DNA from: Jatrophihabitans sp.
GTDB taxonomy: Bacteria > Actinomycetota > Actinomycetes > Mycobacteriales > Jatrophihabitantaceae
Length of the DNA stretch: 64,000 bases
NCBI GenBank assembly: GCA_036389035.1
Contig: DASVQQ010000008.1
Coordinates: 62,001-126,000 of the forward strand
Direction of reading: 5' to 3'
The stretch's first letter is position 1. Each line of letters opens with the position of its first letter. Under the pieces are notes generated by a model. That model was not told the origin of the DNA. It worked only from the letters and a program-made list of their open reading frames with translations, and did not search any database. Positions 53,033-63,692 of the stretch are shown in pieces. The position numbers and the translations under genes were made by a program.

Positions 53033-53446
53033 GTGAACGGAATCAGGGTCGCATTGGCGACCGCCGGCCTCATCGCCGGGACGATCTTCGCGGCTCCGGC
53101 CGCGAGCGCTGACCAGCAGTTCGGCTGCACATCGAGCACCACCTCCGGGCTGCACATGACGGCGACGCGGATCAGCTACGGCGGGTTCAAGTCGGCAATT
53201 TACGCGAGCGCGACCCAGAGCTACAAGCAGGTCAAGAACAACCTGCCCGACGTCCAGTGGTCGTTTAGTCGGTTCACCTCGAGTTCGGGCCTCCAGACCC
53301 GGTACTCCAACCCGACGCAGTGGGGCTCCTCGGCCAACCCGCTCGACATGAACACCCGCTACGTGACCGCGCACTGGGCCGGGACATCGATCGGTGGCAC
53401 CACCGGATGGATCACGAGCTGCACGACTCGGGTCGGCGCTCCATAA
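53033..53446 (+). CDS. Small secreted protein of unknown function
   Basis: The 137-residue protein has a signal peptide (about 1-26, VALATAGLIAGTIFAAPAAS). The mature part contains two Cys (FGCTSSTTSG and ITSCTTRVGAP) that may bridge its ends, and it is rich in Ser, Thr and aromatic residues (VQWSFSRFTSSSG). It is probably a small beta-sheet protein; it does not resemble the pore-former-like pair beyond composition. GTG 53033 follows GAAGGGACAACTCAG. Confidence 0.65.
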   Translation: MNGIRVALATAGLIAGTIFAAPAASADQQFGCTSSTTSGLHMTATRISYGGFKSAIYASATQSYKQVKNNLPDVQWSFSRFTSSSGLQTRYSNPTQWGSSANPLDMNTRYVTAHWAGTSIGGTTGWITSCTTRVGAP

Positions 53447-53571
53447 CCACGAATCTGCTCGAGGCCATGGGTTGGACCCCGAGCCTCGAGCAGGTCCGAT
53501 GCCGTTCTGAGTCAAACCGTCGCGACTGAGACGGTCAGCTGGTGCCTGTGCGAAGCCGGGGCGCGACGGCC

Positions 53572-54153
53572 TCAAACACTTCCCAGCTCCTTGCGGACCA
53601 CTACTCGGTTCTTGGACGGCCTGCGCACGACGGTGAACCCGTGCGCGGTGAAGACCGACTCGTCATTGACCTGCTTGTCCGAGCCGGAGTGCGGTCCGTC
53701 GGCGGCGAACGGGAAGCCTTCGACGGCGCATGCGCCATGCTCGCCGGCCAGGACCACGGCGGCCTGCAGCAGGCCGGCGGTGATTCCTGAGCCTCGACGG
53801 TCAGGACGGATGAAGAAGCAGGGCACCAGCCAGACAGTGTCGTCCTCGGCGGCGTCTCGGCCCGCATAGGTGGGCGTCCGGACGCCCCGAGCAAAACGCG
53901 ACCGGGGTCCCACGGCGCACCACCCGACGGCTTGGTCACCGTCGAGGGCCAGGATGCCCATCGGCTCCCGGCTGGCTTGGGCGACGGCGGTGAAGGCCGC
54001 CTTGTTTCCCTCGATGCCGTTGGCGTGAAACTGCTTGACCGGGATCAGGAACCACATGCACCAGCACGCCTCAGCCGAATGGTGGGCGCTGAACAGCGCG
54101 TCCAGGGTGGGGATCAAGTCCAGCGCGAAGGATCGGTAGCTGAGGTTCGTCAT
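53572..54153 (-). CDS. GNAT family N-acetyltransferase
   Basis: The 193-residue protein has the GNAT acetyl-CoA motif PCFFIRPDRRGSGITAGLLQ and a preceding strand AVGWCAVGPRSRF. The N-terminus SHHSAEACWCMWFLIP with VKQFHANG is seen in a subgroup of actinobacterial GNATs. The acceptor is unknown. ATG 54153 is chosen for its fit to the conserved start. Confidence 0.82.
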   Translation of the reverse strand: MTNLSYRSFALDLIPTLDALFSAHHSAEACWCMWFLIPVKQFHANGIEGNKAAFTAVAQASREPMGILALDGDQAVGWCAVGPRSRFARGVRTPTYAGRDAAEDDTVWLVPCFFIRPDRRGSGITAGLLQAAVVLAGEHGACAVEGFPFAADGPHSGSDKQVNDESVFTAHGFTVVRRPSKNRVVVRKELGSV

Positions 54154-54302
54154 GCTGTGGGGTCCAGCTCCCTTTGCGAATGGCATAACCGTTGTCCACC
54201 AGGCCTGGCAAGCCGACATCAACAATGTATGCGGAAGGACACGGTGAGCCCGAGTTGCGCCGCACCGACCTCGGGAAACGAGCGCCTGCCAGGATGGTGG
54301 GC

Positions 54303-55079
54303 GTGACCACCCTGCGGCTGCTGTCCTACAACGTCCGGTCGATGCGCGATGACGTCGACGCTTTGGGCCGAGTGATGCGCGAGATCCGCCCGGACGTGGC
54401 GATCATCCAGGAGGCCCCACGATTCCTGCGCTGGCGGTCCAAGTGCGCCGCGCTGGCCCGCCGAGCCGGCATGGTCGGCGTCACCGGCGGACGGGCCACC
54501 GGCGCCAACCTGGTGCTGTCCTCGCTCGCCGTCCAGGTCATCGATCGCCACGAGCTTGCCTTCACCGCCGACAAGCACCTGCACCGTCGCGGCTGCGCCA
54601 TCGCCGTCCTGAAGCTGGCCGGCTCGCCGTTCGCGGTCGCCGGCACCCACCTGGACCTGATCGAGGCCCCCCGGCTGCGGCACCTGGACGAGCTGGCCGA
54701 CTTCGCCGAACGCAACCTGCCCGACAACGCGCCGCTGATCGTCGGGGGCGACGTGAACGCGGTGCCGACCTCGGCGACCTGGCAGCGGATGCAGCGCTTC
54801 GGAACCGACGCCTTCGCCGCGGTCGGCTCCGGCGACGGCTTCACCTACTCGACCGTCGCCCCGGTCCGCCGGATCGACGGCGTGTTCGCAGACCCGCGGC
54901 TGCGGCCGGTCAGGGCCGAGGTGATCGACTCGGCCGACGTCAGGATCGCCTCGGATCACCGGCCGCTGGTGGTCGAGTTCCTACTCCCCGACGTTGACAC
55001 CGAGACCGGAGACGACGCTGGCGCTGTCGAGCTGCCAGCTCACGCCGAGGGTGTCCAGCTGCCAGGCCAGGGTGAATGA
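54303..55079 (+). CDS. Endonuclease/exonuclease/phosphatase family hydrolase
   Basis: The 258-residue protein has the EEP fold: LRLLSYNVRSM, the metal Glu in AIIQEAPRF, AGTHLDL, GGDVNAVPTS and the terminal SDHRPLVVEF. Substrate could be nucleic acid or a phosphodiester lipid. GTG 54303 (VTTLRLLSYN) is chosen with AGGAT nearby; ATG 54294 is possible. Its last 99 bases are antisense to the 3' end of the oligopeptidase gene. Confidence 0.82.
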   Translation: MTTLRLLSYNVRSMRDDVDALGRVMREIRPDVAIIQEAPRFLRWRSKCAALARRAGMVGVTGGRATGANLVLSSLAVQVIDRHELAFTADKHLHRRGCAIAVLKLAGSPFAVAGTHLDLIEAPRLRHLDELADFAERNLPDNAPLIVGGDVNAVPTSATWQRMQRFGTDAFAAVGSGDGFTYSTVAPVRRIDGVFADPRLRPVRAEVIDSADVRIASDHRPLVVEFLLPDVDTETGDDAGAVELPAHAEGVQLPGQGE

Positions 55080-57158
55080 GATCTCGTGCCAGGCGTCATA
55101 GCGGCCACTGCGCCCGCCGTGGCCGGCCTCCATCTCGGTCTTGAGCAGGATCGGGGCCGAGCCGGTCGACACCGCCCGCAGCCTGGCGATCCACTTGGCC
55201 GGCTCGACATAGAGCACCCTGGTGTCATTGAGGCTGGTGATCGCCAGGATCGCCGGGTAGTCCTTGGCCTCGACGTTCTCATAAGGCGTGTAGGACTTCA
55301 TGTAGGCATAGACCTCCGGGTCGGCCAGCGGGTTGCCCCACTCCTCCCACTCGATCACGGTCAACGGCAGCGACGGGTCCAGGATCGTGGTCAGCGCGTC
55401 GACGAACGGGACCTGCGCGACGATGCCGCCGAAGGCCTGCGGCGCCATGTTCGCCACCGCGCCCATCAGCAGTCCGCCCGCGCTGCCGCCCAGCGCCACG
55501 ATCCGCTCCGGACGGGTCCAACCGGCGCTGACCAGGTGCTCGGCGGCGGCGATGAAATCGGTGAAGGTGTTGCGCTTGGACAGCATCTTGCCCTGGTCGT
55601 ACCAGTGCCGGCCCAGCTCGCCGCCGCCGCGCACGTGCGCGATGACGTAGACCACGCCCCGGTCCAGCAGCGACAGCCGGGGGATCGAGAAGGACGGGTC
55701 ACGCGAGACCTCGTAGGCGCCGTAGCCGTAGAGCACCACCGGGGCGTCGCCGTCCAGCGCGGTGTCGGCCCGGTGGACCACCGACAGCGGCACCATGGTG
55801 CCGTCAGCTGCCCGCGCCCACTCACGAAGCTGCCGGTAGGCGCTCAGGTCGACGCCGCCCAGCACCGGTTGGCGTTTGCGCAGCAGCAGGTTGCCCGAGG
55901 GCAGGTCGTAGTCATAGACCGTGTCAGGGGTGACCATCGAGCGGTAGACCAGCCGGTAGCTGGTGGCGTCCCAGTCCAGGTTGGCTCCCGGCGCCACGGT
56001 GTACAGCGACTCCTCGAACGCGATCGGCTCCGGCTGGCCGAAGCCGCCGCCCTGCCGGCGCAGCACGGCCAGGTTGGTCAGGCCGTCACTGCGCAGGTAC
56101 AGCATCGCGTGCCCGGCGAAGGCCTCCACCCCGAGCAGCCGGCGGTCGGCCGAGCCGGGGATCAGCGTCCGCCAGTTGGCCGCGCCCGGGTCATCGAGCG
56201 CGACCGTGCTCAGCTCGAAGTTGGGCTCGTGGGTGTTGTGGGTGATCAGCAGCTGGTCACCGGCATGCTCGACCAGGTACTCGACGCCTTCCACGCGCGG
56301 CGCGACGATCACCGGCTCGGACTGCGGCGCGTGCGCGTCCAGCAGCCACACCTCGGTGGTGAGCTTGCTGCTCACCATGATCTGGATCGCCCGCTCGTTG
56401 CGGCTGAGCTCGATGCCGACCCAGAATCGCTCGTCGTCCTCGGTGAAAACGACCACGTCCTCGGCCGCGTCGGTGCCCACGATGTGCCGCCAGACCTGGT
56501 TCGGACGCCAGGAGTCATCGACGGTGAGGTAGAAGACCGCGCTGGCGTCGGCGGACCAGGCCGAGGAGTAGAAGACTCCGGTGACGGAGTCGGGCAGGTC
56601 CTCGCCGGTGCGCAGGTCCTTGATCCGCAGGGTGAAACGCTCGTCGCCGGTCAGGTCCACGGAATAGGCCAGCAGGTTGCCGTCCGGTGAGGTCTCCGCC
56701 GTGCCCAGCGCGAAGAAACCCGAGTCGGCGGCGATGACGTTGCCGTCCAGCAGCACCTGCTCGCCGTCCGGGGCCACCGGCTCGGCCGACGGTCCGTCGC
56801 CGCCGTCGATCACCGGCGGGGCGTCGCCGACCGCGGGCAGCCGGCAGTGGATCGAGTACTGCTGGCCCTCGACGGTCCGGCTGTAGTACCAGTAGCCGCC
56901 CTTGCGGGACGGAACCGAGAGGTCGGTCTGCTGGGTGCGGGTGGCGATCTCGTCATAGATCCGTTTCCGCAACGGCTCCAACCGCGCGGTGCTGGCCTCG
57001 GTGTAGGCGTTCTCGGCATCGAGGTAGCCGATCACCTCCGGGCTGGTCTTGTCCCGCAGCCACTCGTAGTCGTCGAGGAAGGTGTCACCGTGGTGCACCC
57101 GCTCGACCGGCTTGATCGCTGCGACTGGCGGCGTCGGCCGCTGGGGTTGCTCAGACAC
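54981..57158 (-). CDS. ptrB: Oligopeptidase B (S9 prolyl-oligopeptidase family)
   Basis: The 725-residue enzyme cleaves short peptides after basic residues in the cytoplasm. A seven-bladed propeller (about 75-420) covers an alpha/beta hydrolase domain. The triad is seen as GGSAGGLLMG (Ser), SLNDTRVLYVEP (Asp) and EMEAGHGGRSGRYDAW (His). IAHVRGGGELGRHWYDQGK and TFTDFIAAAEHL are family marks. ATG 57158. Its C-terminus overlaps the convergent EEP gene by 99 bases. Confidence 0.95.
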   Translation of the reverse strand: MSEQPQRPTPPVAAIKPVERVHHGDTFLDDYEWLRDKTSPEVIGYLDAENAYTEASTARLEPLRKRIYDEIATRTQQTDLSVPSRKGGYWYYSRTVEGQQYSIHCRLPAVGDAPPVIDGGDGPSAEPVAPDGEQVLLDGNVIAADSGFFALGTAETSPDGNLLAYSVDLTGDERFTLRIKDLRTGEDLPDSVTGVFYSSAWSADASAVFYLTVDDSWRPNQVWRHIVGTDAAEDVVVFTEDDERFWVGIELSRNERAIQIMVSSKLTTEVWLLDAHAPQSEPVIVAPRVEGVEYLVEHAGDQLLITHNTHEPNFELSTVALDDPGAANWRTLIPGSADRRLLGVEAFAGHAMLYLRSDGLTNLAVLRRQGGGFGQPEPIAFEESLYTVAPGANLDWDATSYRLVYRSMVTPDTVYDYDLPSGNLLLRKRQPVLGGVDLSAYRQLREWARAADGTMVPLSVVHRADTALDGDAPVVLYGYGAYEVSRDPSFSIPRLSLLDRGVVYVIAHVRGGGELGRHWYDQGKMLSKRNTFTDFIAAAEHLVSAGWTRPERIVALGGSAGGLLMGAVANMAPQAFGGIVAQVPFVDALTTILDPSLPLTVIEWEEWGNPLADPEVYAYMKSYTPYENVEAKDYPAILAITSLNDTRVLYVEPAKWIARLRAVSTGSAPILLKTEMEAGHGGRSGRYDAWHEISFTLAWQLDTLGVSWQLDSASVVSGLGVNVGE

Positions 57159-57185
57159 CTGTCCGAGGCTACTGCCCGGCGCCGG

Positions 57186-57800
57186 TCAGCACCCGCCGGC
57201 CTGGAACCCACCGGCCTGAGCCCCACCGGCCTGAGCCCCACCGGCCGGGAGCAGCACGGCGCCGGTGGGCGGCGGGTGCTCGCTGAAGAACCGGTCCTCG
57301 TTGTCCAGCCAGTCCCGCCACGGCGCGCGCAGCGGACCGTCCCGCTCGATCCAGCGCCGCTCGCGCTCCTCGCGGGCGACGTCGAGAAAGATCGCCACCG
57401 AGAGCCGGCCGGCGCAGGCGGTGATGGCCGACACCCCTTCGACCAGCAGGACCCGGGGCACCGGCACCGGCACGGTCTCGGCGAAACGCATCGCGTGCCA
57501 GTCATAGCGCCGGTAACTGCCGGGCCGGCCGGCCGCCAGCGGCTCCAGCACGTCCTGGCGCAGCCGGGGCCAGAAGCTGAACTGCCCGGCCCAGCCGTCC
57601 AGCATCGCGTCGGTGGACAGCACCGCGCTGCCCCTCAGCTCCTCGGCCAGTGCGGCGGCCAGGCTCGACTTGCCGGCCGCGGCGCCGCCGTCCACAGCCA
57701 CCACCTGGACCAGGCCACAGCGGGGCTCGGCAGCCTCGACGAGTTCGGCGAGTCCCGCCACGGCGGCAGCGCACACCGCTGTCTCCGGTCGGCTGGCCAT
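57186..57800 (-). CDS. P-loop nucleoside/uridine kinase-like protein with repeat tail
   Basis: The 204-residue protein has Walker A VDGGAAAGKSSLAAALAEEL and resembles uridine kinase-like proteins (LLVEGVSAITACAG, LDVAREERERRW). The acceptor is unknown; uridine or pantothenate-like substrates are possible. The C-terminus has an AGG[AF]Q repeat from a 15-bp DNA repeat and ends in GGC. It is followed by ptrB on the same strand, 27 bases away. Confidence 0.8.
   Translation of the reverse strand: MASRPETAVCAAAVAGLAELVEAAEPRCGLVQVVAVDGGAAAGKSSLAAALAEELRGSAVLSTDAMLDGWAGQFSFWPRLRQDVLEPLAAGRPGSYRRYDWHAMRFAETVPVPVPRVLLVEGVSAITACAGRLSVAIFLDVAREERERRWIERDGPLRAPWRDWLDNEDRFFSEHPPPTGAVLLPAGGAQAGGAQAGGFQAGGC
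57196..57255. repeat. 15-bp tandem repeat at the 3' end of the kinase-like gene
   Basis: Four units near CCGGCCTGAGCCCCA run head to tail, the middle two identical. On the minus strand they encode AGG[AF]Q repeats before the stop. Confidence 0.8.
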
Positions 57801-57828
57801 GGCGGACAGCCTAGGCGGCGGCCTCGGT

Positions 57829-58065
57829 CTAGGCGCTCACCTGAGCGACGGCTCGGACCGCGCCGAGCCACCGCTCCAGCGGCAGCGAGTCGCGTTTGGC
57901 CACGGTGACGCCGGCGTGCAGCAACACCGCGTAGGAAGTCTGGGCCAGTTCATCGACCTGCGGCCGCGCCAGAAAGGCCTCGAGCTCCTCGACTCCGAAA
58001 TCGAACGGGTCGTGGCCGGTGAGCCGGCACCACAACCCGAACACCACTTCTTGTCCTGTCCGCAT
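57829..58065 (-). CDS. Small conserved hypothetical protein
   Basis: The 78-residue protein reads RTGQEVVFGLWCRLTGHDPF then FDFGVEELEAFLARPQVDEL and is helical. It has no known motif. ATG 58065 follows GGAGGTAGAACAG, the reason for preferring it over a longer reading from 58116. It sits between the kinase-like and membrane protein genes on the same strand. Confidence 0.65.
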   Translation of the reverse strand: MRTGQEVVFGLWCRLTGHDPFDFGVEELEAFLARPQVDELAQTSYAVLLHAGVTVAKRDSLPLERWLGAVRAVAQVSA

Positions 58066-58155
58066 CTGTTCTACCTCCGACACCACCCTGTCGGGTCGGG
58101 ATGTCGGCGCCGCCACCGCTGGGTGGCCGGCAGGAGAACGTCGGCCGGCAGCTTC

Positions 58156-58851
58156 TTACACGACCGCCCCGTCGTCGTCGGAGTCATCGCGCGGCTCCGG
58201 GCGCAGCCGCAGCACCAGCAGCCCCGAGCCGAACAGCACCAGCACCACCCCGAGCGGCAGCGGCAGGTCCGGCGGCAACCCCAGCGAGTAGCCGAAGCCC
58301 AGCACCACGATGCCCAGCAGGACGATCAGCACCGCCATCGCGGTGGGCAGCGCGGGTCGGGGCAGCGGCGGCGCCGGCGGCGGCACGAAATGCTCCACCT
58401 CGTCCAGCGGGTCGCGGCGGGCGGTGCCCAGCTGCCGCGCCGGCGTCGGCTCCGGCGGTCCGGCGACGGGCTGGTCCGGCCCCTGCAGCTCGGCGATGAT
58501 CTTGGCGAACTCGGCGTCGGTGTCGATGCCGGCCAGCGGATCCGGGGGCGGTTCCTCGCGGTCACTGCCCCGGTCCCAGTGGCGGTGCTGGGCCACCTCG
58601 ATGCCGAGTTCGGAGGCGATCTCGGTCAGCACCTGGCGGGCCTCGGAGGTCTGGTCGGCGGCCACGTACAGCCGGTCGGCGGTCACCGGGTCACTGGTCG
58701 GCGTCGGCTCGACGTAGGCGGGCACGTCACGCAGGCCGAGCACGTCGAGCAGGTGATCGGCCAGCCGGGGGTCGACGTCGGCGACCGGTGAGAACTTGTC
58801 CGAGTCCAGGCCGTTGTCACGGCGGCCCCGGTGCGAGGCGGGCGAGCTCAT
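58156..58851 (-). CDS. Hypothetical two-helix membrane protein
   Basis: The 231-residue protein has a long hydrophilic N-terminal part (about 1-165) with acidic and Pro-rich stretches, then two close membrane helices (TAMAVLIVLLGIVVLGFGYS and LPLGVVLVLFGSGLLVLRL) and a short acidic tail ending GAVV. It starts two bases after the esterase stop, so the two are translated together. In the M. tuberculosis block a hypothetical (Rv2183c) has a similar place; homology is not certain. Confidence 0.65.
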   Translation of the reverse strand: MSSPASHRGRRDNGLDSDKFSPVADVDPRLADHLLDVLGLRDVPAYVEPTPTSDPVTADRLYVAADQTSEARQVLTEIASELGIEVAQHRHWDRGSDREEPPPDPLAGIDTDAEFAKIIAELQGPDQPVAGPPEPTPARQLGTARRDPLDEVEHFVPPPAPPLPRPALPTAMAVLIVLLGIVVLGFGYSLGLPPDLPLPLGVVLVLFGSGLLVLRLRPEPRDDSDDDGAVV

Positions 58852-58853
58852 CG

Positions 58854-59639
58854 CTAGTCGCCGACGCCGGTGCGGACGTGCTGGGAGATGAACTCGACGC
58901 TGCCGTTGAAGATCAGCTCGGCGTCGTTGTCGACGGTGGCCACGTGGTAGCTGTCGGGCAGGCTGACCTCGCGCACGGTGGTGGAGGTGGCGCCGGCGTG
59001 CAGCAGCTTGCCCGACAGCGCGTCGACCACGTGGTCCTCGGCGGAGCGGAAGTACAGGATCGGCACCGTGATCTTTCCCAGGTCGGCGGTCACCAGCCGC
59101 CACATCGCCTGCATCGAGACGAAGGCCCGCAGCGGCACCCGGGCATAGCTCAGCTCGGTCATCCCGGCCTTCTTGATGTCGCTGCCGATGCCCGGGCGCG
59201 AACGCACCGCCCAGGCGAGGTAGCGCGCCAGCGAGGCGTCCCTGCGCAGGGTGCCGTAGGCGACGTTGACCAGCACCAGCCCGCCCAGCTTGCTCGACGG
59301 CTGGTCCGCAAGGTCCTCGGCGAGCCGGGTGACCAGGGCGCCGCCCATCGACAGCCCGCAGGCGAACACCGTGTCGCAACGCTCGGCCAGCTCGTCGTAG
59401 GCGCGGCGGATCTCGGTGTACCAGTCGATCCAGGTGGTGCCGTTCATCTCCTGCCAGGTGGTGCCGTGCCCGGGCAGCCGCGGCAACCGCACCGAGTAAC
59501 CCTGCGCCGCCAGGTGCTCGGCCCAGGGCCGCATGCTCTGCGGCGTGCCGGTGAAACCGTGGCTGATCAGCACCCCGGTCCGGCCGGCGGCGCCGTCGCC
59601 GTCGACCGCGAACGGCTCGGCTCCTGCGAGGATCGGCAC
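58854..59639 (-). CDS. Alpha/beta-hydrolase (carboxylesterase-like)
   Basis: The 261-residue protein has the oxyanion-hole region LISHGFTGTPQSM, the nucleophile elbow FACGLSMGGALV, Asp in LYFRSAEDHVVD and His in SLPDSYHVATVDND. This is the Est30/monoglyceride-lipase-like layout. GTG 59639 has AAAGGAG seven bases upstream. It could cleave short acyl esters or monoacylglycerols, in line with the divergent acyltransferase. Confidence 0.9.
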   Translation of the reverse strand: MPILAGAEPFAVDGDGAAGRTGVLISHGFTGTPQSMRPWAEHLAAQGYSVRLPRLPGHGTTWQEMNGTTWIDWYTEIRRAYDELAERCDTVFACGLSMGGALVTRLAEDLADQPSSKLGGLVLVNVAYGTLRRDASLARYLAWAVRSRPGIGSDIKKAGMTELSYARVPLRAFVSMQAMWRLVTADLGKITVPILYFRSAEDHVVDALSGKLLHAGATSTTVREVSLPDSYHVATVDNDAELIFNGSVEFISQHVRTGVGD

Positions 59640-59812
59640 GCGTGATCTCCTTTGCGCGGTGGCTGCTCCCATCATGCCGTGGCGGCTCCGTCCTGGCGAG
59701 CCCCGAGAATGCCGCCCGGCCGGCGCGCTGGCGCTTGATTGTCGCCCGCCTCCCGGCCGGACTAAGGTCAGAGCACCCCGATCAGTTCGGTGATCTGTGC
59801 TGGAGGCGCTGA

Positions 59813-60586
59813 GTGCTGTACTGGTTCCTGAAGAACGTCGCGCTCGGTCCGTGGCTGAGGGCGATCTGGCGACCCTACGTCGAGGGCGCCGAGAACGTCC
59901 CGGAGACCGGCGGAGCGATCCTGGCCAGCAACCACCTGTCTTTCTGCGACTCGTTCTTCATGCCGCTGGTGGTCAAGCGGCGGGTCACCTTCCTGGCCAA
60001 GGCGGAGTACTTCACCACCCCCGGAATCAAGGGCCGGTTGACCGGGATGTTCTTCGCCGCGGCCGGCCAGGTGCCGATCGACCGCGACGACGCCGACGCG
60101 GCCCGGGGCGCGCTGCGGACCGGGGTCCGGATCCTGCGCAAGGGGGAGCTGCTCGGCATCTACCCCGAAGGCACCCGCTCACCCGACGGCCGGCTCTACA
60201 AGGGCAAGACCGGCGTGGCCCGGATGGCTCTGGAAGCGGGCGTGCCGGTGATCCCGGTGGCCATGATCGACACCCACAAGATGATGCCGACCGGGCGCAA
60301 GCTGCCGCACCTGCGGCCCAGGCCAGGAGTCCGGTTCGGCAAGCCGCTGGACTTCTCCCGCTATGAGGGGCTGGCCGGTGACCGGTTCGTCGAGCGGTCG
60401 ATGACCGACGAGATCCTCTACGAGCTGATGCAGCTGTCGGGCCAGGAGTACGTCGACACCTACGCCAGCAAGGTGAAGCTGCAGACCGGCGCCAACCTGG
60501 GCTTCGGGGCTCGCAAGGGCATCTCCCACCCGGACGCCGTGGGCAGCACCTCCCATGACCGGCTGCCGGTCGAGCGAGCCGGCTGA
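59813..60586 (+). CDS. 1-acyl-sn-glycerol-3-phosphate acyltransferase (PlsC family)
   Basis: The 257-residue membrane-associated enzyme makes phosphatidic acid. It has the acyltransferase motifs NHLSFCD (catalytic HX4D), GQVPIDRDD, YPEGTRSPDGR and VPVIPVAMI. It equals Rv2182c in position and sequence type. GTG 59813. It is followed 17 bases later by the exoribonuclease gene, as in M. tuberculosis (Rv2182c then Rv2179c). Confidence 0.93.
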   Translation: MLYWFLKNVALGPWLRAIWRPYVEGAENVPETGGAILASNHLSFCDSFFMPLVVKRRVTFLAKAEYFTTPGIKGRLTGMFFAAAGQVPIDRDDADAARGALRTGVRILRKGELLGIYPEGTRSPDGRLYKGKTGVARMALEAGVPVIPVAMIDTHKMMPTGRKLPHLRPRPGVRFGKPLDFSRYEGLAGDRFVERSMTDEILYELMQLSGQEYVDTYASKVKLQTGANLGFGARKGISHPDAVGSTSHDRLPVERAG

Positions 60587-60603
60587 GGCGAGCCGGCGAC
60601 GAC

Positions 60604-61107
60604 GTGCGCTACTTCTACGACTGTGAGTTCATCGAGGACGGCCGGACCATCTCACTGGTCTCGATCGGCTTCGTCGATGAGAACGGCCGGGAGTTCTACG
60701 CGGTGTCGACCGAGTTCGACCCCGACCGGGCGATCGACTGGGTGCGCAAGCACGTGCTCAGCCAGCTGCCCTCACCCGCTGACCCGGCCTGGCGGTCCCG
60801 GGCGCGGATCCGCGATGACCTGCTGGCCTACCTGAGCGAGCCGGGCGAGCCGATCGAGCTGTGGGCCTGGATGGCCAGCTATGACCACGTCGCCCTTGCC
60901 CAGCTGTGGGGCGACATGCGCGCGCTGCCCCGCCAGATCCCGCGCTTCACCCACGAGCTGCGCCAGCTCTGGGAGGCCGCCGGCTCACCGCCGCTGCCGG
61001 TCGCGGGCGCCGACGTGCACGACGCGCTGGCCGACGCCCGGCACAACCTGGCCCGCTGGAAGCTGATCACCGGAGCCGTCGCCGCCGACCTCGCCGGCGA
61101 TCGCTAA
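60604..61107 (+). CDS. DEDDh 3'-5' exoribonuclease, Rv2179c type
   Basis: The 167-residue protein reads RYFYDCEFIEDGRTISLVSI (first two acidic residues), then EFYAVSTEFDPDRA, ELWAWMASYDHVALAQLWGD and VHDALADARHNLARW with the final His and Asp. I recall Rv2179c as a small 3'-5' exoribonuclease with nearly the same blocks. It cleaves single-stranded 3' ends of RNA. GTG 60604 follows GAGGCGAGCCGGCGACGAC. Confidence 0.92.
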   Translation: MRYFYDCEFIEDGRTISLVSIGFVDENGREFYAVSTEFDPDRAIDWVRKHVLSQLPSPADPAWRSRARIRDDLLAYLSEPGEPIELWAWMASYDHVALAQLWGDMRALPRQIPRFTHELRQLWEAAGSPPLPVAGADVHDALADARHNLARWKLITGAVAADLAGDR

Positions 61108-61193
61108 ACTCCAGGCTTTCCGACAGCGCCGTCGATCCTGCTCGCCAGCTACTCGCAAGCCGTCACGTCAGTTGACAGGAAAGGATCGGACAG

Positions 61194-62219
61194 ATGCGCA
61201 TCGGTGTACTTACCGGCGGGGGAGACTGCCCCGGGCTGAACGCCGTCATCCGCGCCGCGGTGCGCAAGGGCGTCGGGGTGTTCGGCTACGAGTTCGTCGG
61301 CTTCCGGGACGGCTGGAAGGGCCCGTTGGAGGGCCTGACCATGCAGCTGGGCATCAGCGAGGTCCGCGGCATCCTGCCTCGCGGCGGCACCATCCTGGGG
61401 TCCTCGCGGACCAACCCGTTCAAGATCGACGGCGGGGTGGGCAAGATCCGCGAGAACTTGCACAGCTTCGGCGTCGACGCCCTGATCGCGATCGGCGGCG
61501 AGGACACCCTGGGGGTGGCCACCCAGTTGCACGAGCACGGCGTGAACGTCGTGGGGGTGCCCAAGACCATCGACAACGACCTCAACGCCACCGACTACAC
61601 CTTCGGCTTCGACACCGCGGTGAACATCGCGATGGAGGCCATCGACCGGCTGCACACCACCGCCGAGTCCCACCACCGGGCACTGATCGTGGAGGTGATG
61701 GGCCGGCACGCCGGCTGGATCGCCCTGCACGCCGGCCTGGCCGGCGGCGCCAACGTGATCCTGATCCCCGAGCAGCGGTTCTCGATCGAGCGGGTCTGCG
61801 CTTATGTGGAAAGCCGATTCGAGTCCCACTACGCGCCCATCATCGTGATCGCCGAGGGCGCGATGCCGCTGGAGGGCGAGATGCGCATCCTGGAGAAGGA
61901 GGTGGACGCCTTCGGCCACGTCCGGCTCGGCGGCATCGGCGACTGGCTGGCCTCGGAGATCGAGAGCCGCACCGGCAAGGAGGCCCGCACCACGGTGCTG
62001 GGCCACATCCAGCGCGGTGGCACGCCGACCGCCTTCGACCGGGTGCTGGCAACCCGGTTCGGCCTGCACGCCATCGACGCGGTGCACGTCGGTGACTGGG
62101 GCAAGATGGTGGCGCTCAGCGGAACCGAGATCGTCCGGGTGCCGCTGGCAGAAGCCACCAAGACCCTTAAAACGGTGCCCAGTGAGTTCTACTCCGAAGC
62201 CGAGGTGTTCTTCGGCTGA
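61194..62219 (+). CDS. pfkA: 6-phosphofructokinase
   Basis: The 341-residue enzyme phosphorylates fructose-6-phosphate. It has GVLTGGGDCPGLNAVIRA, GGEDTLGVA, the catalytic PKTIDNDLNATD and MGRHAGWIALH, then LGHIQRGGTPTAFDRV. The PKTIDND form is shared by group-III ATP and PPi-dependent enzymes, so the phosphate donor cannot be decided by eye. ATG 61194 follows GACAGGAAAGGATCGGACAG. Confidence 0.93.
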   Translation: MRIGVLTGGGDCPGLNAVIRAAVRKGVGVFGYEFVGFRDGWKGPLEGLTMQLGISEVRGILPRGGTILGSSRTNPFKIDGGVGKIRENLHSFGVDALIAIGGEDTLGVATQLHEHGVNVVGVPKTIDNDLNATDYTFGFDTAVNIAMEAIDRLHTTAESHHRALIVEVMGRHAGWIALHAGLAGGANVILIPEQRFSIERVCAYVESRFESHYAPIIVIAEGAMPLEGEMRILEKEVDAFGHVRLGGIGDWLASEIESRTGKEARTTVLGHIQRGGTPTAFDRVLATRFGLHAIDAVHVGDWGKMVALSGTEIVRVPLAEATKTLKTVPSEFYSEAEVFFG

Positions 62220-62280
62220 GCCGATCAGCCTGTCCGCACGAGATCTGTCACCCTGCCCCGTTGGAATTCGCGCTAGGTAG

Positions 62281-63687
<1,407 letters not shown>

Positions 63688-63692
63688 GCGCG

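Noticed and set aside
55086..56690. 534-codon plus-strand frame opposite ptrB
   Set aside because: Low-complexity antisense shadow; ptrB has its full catalytic triad on the other strand.
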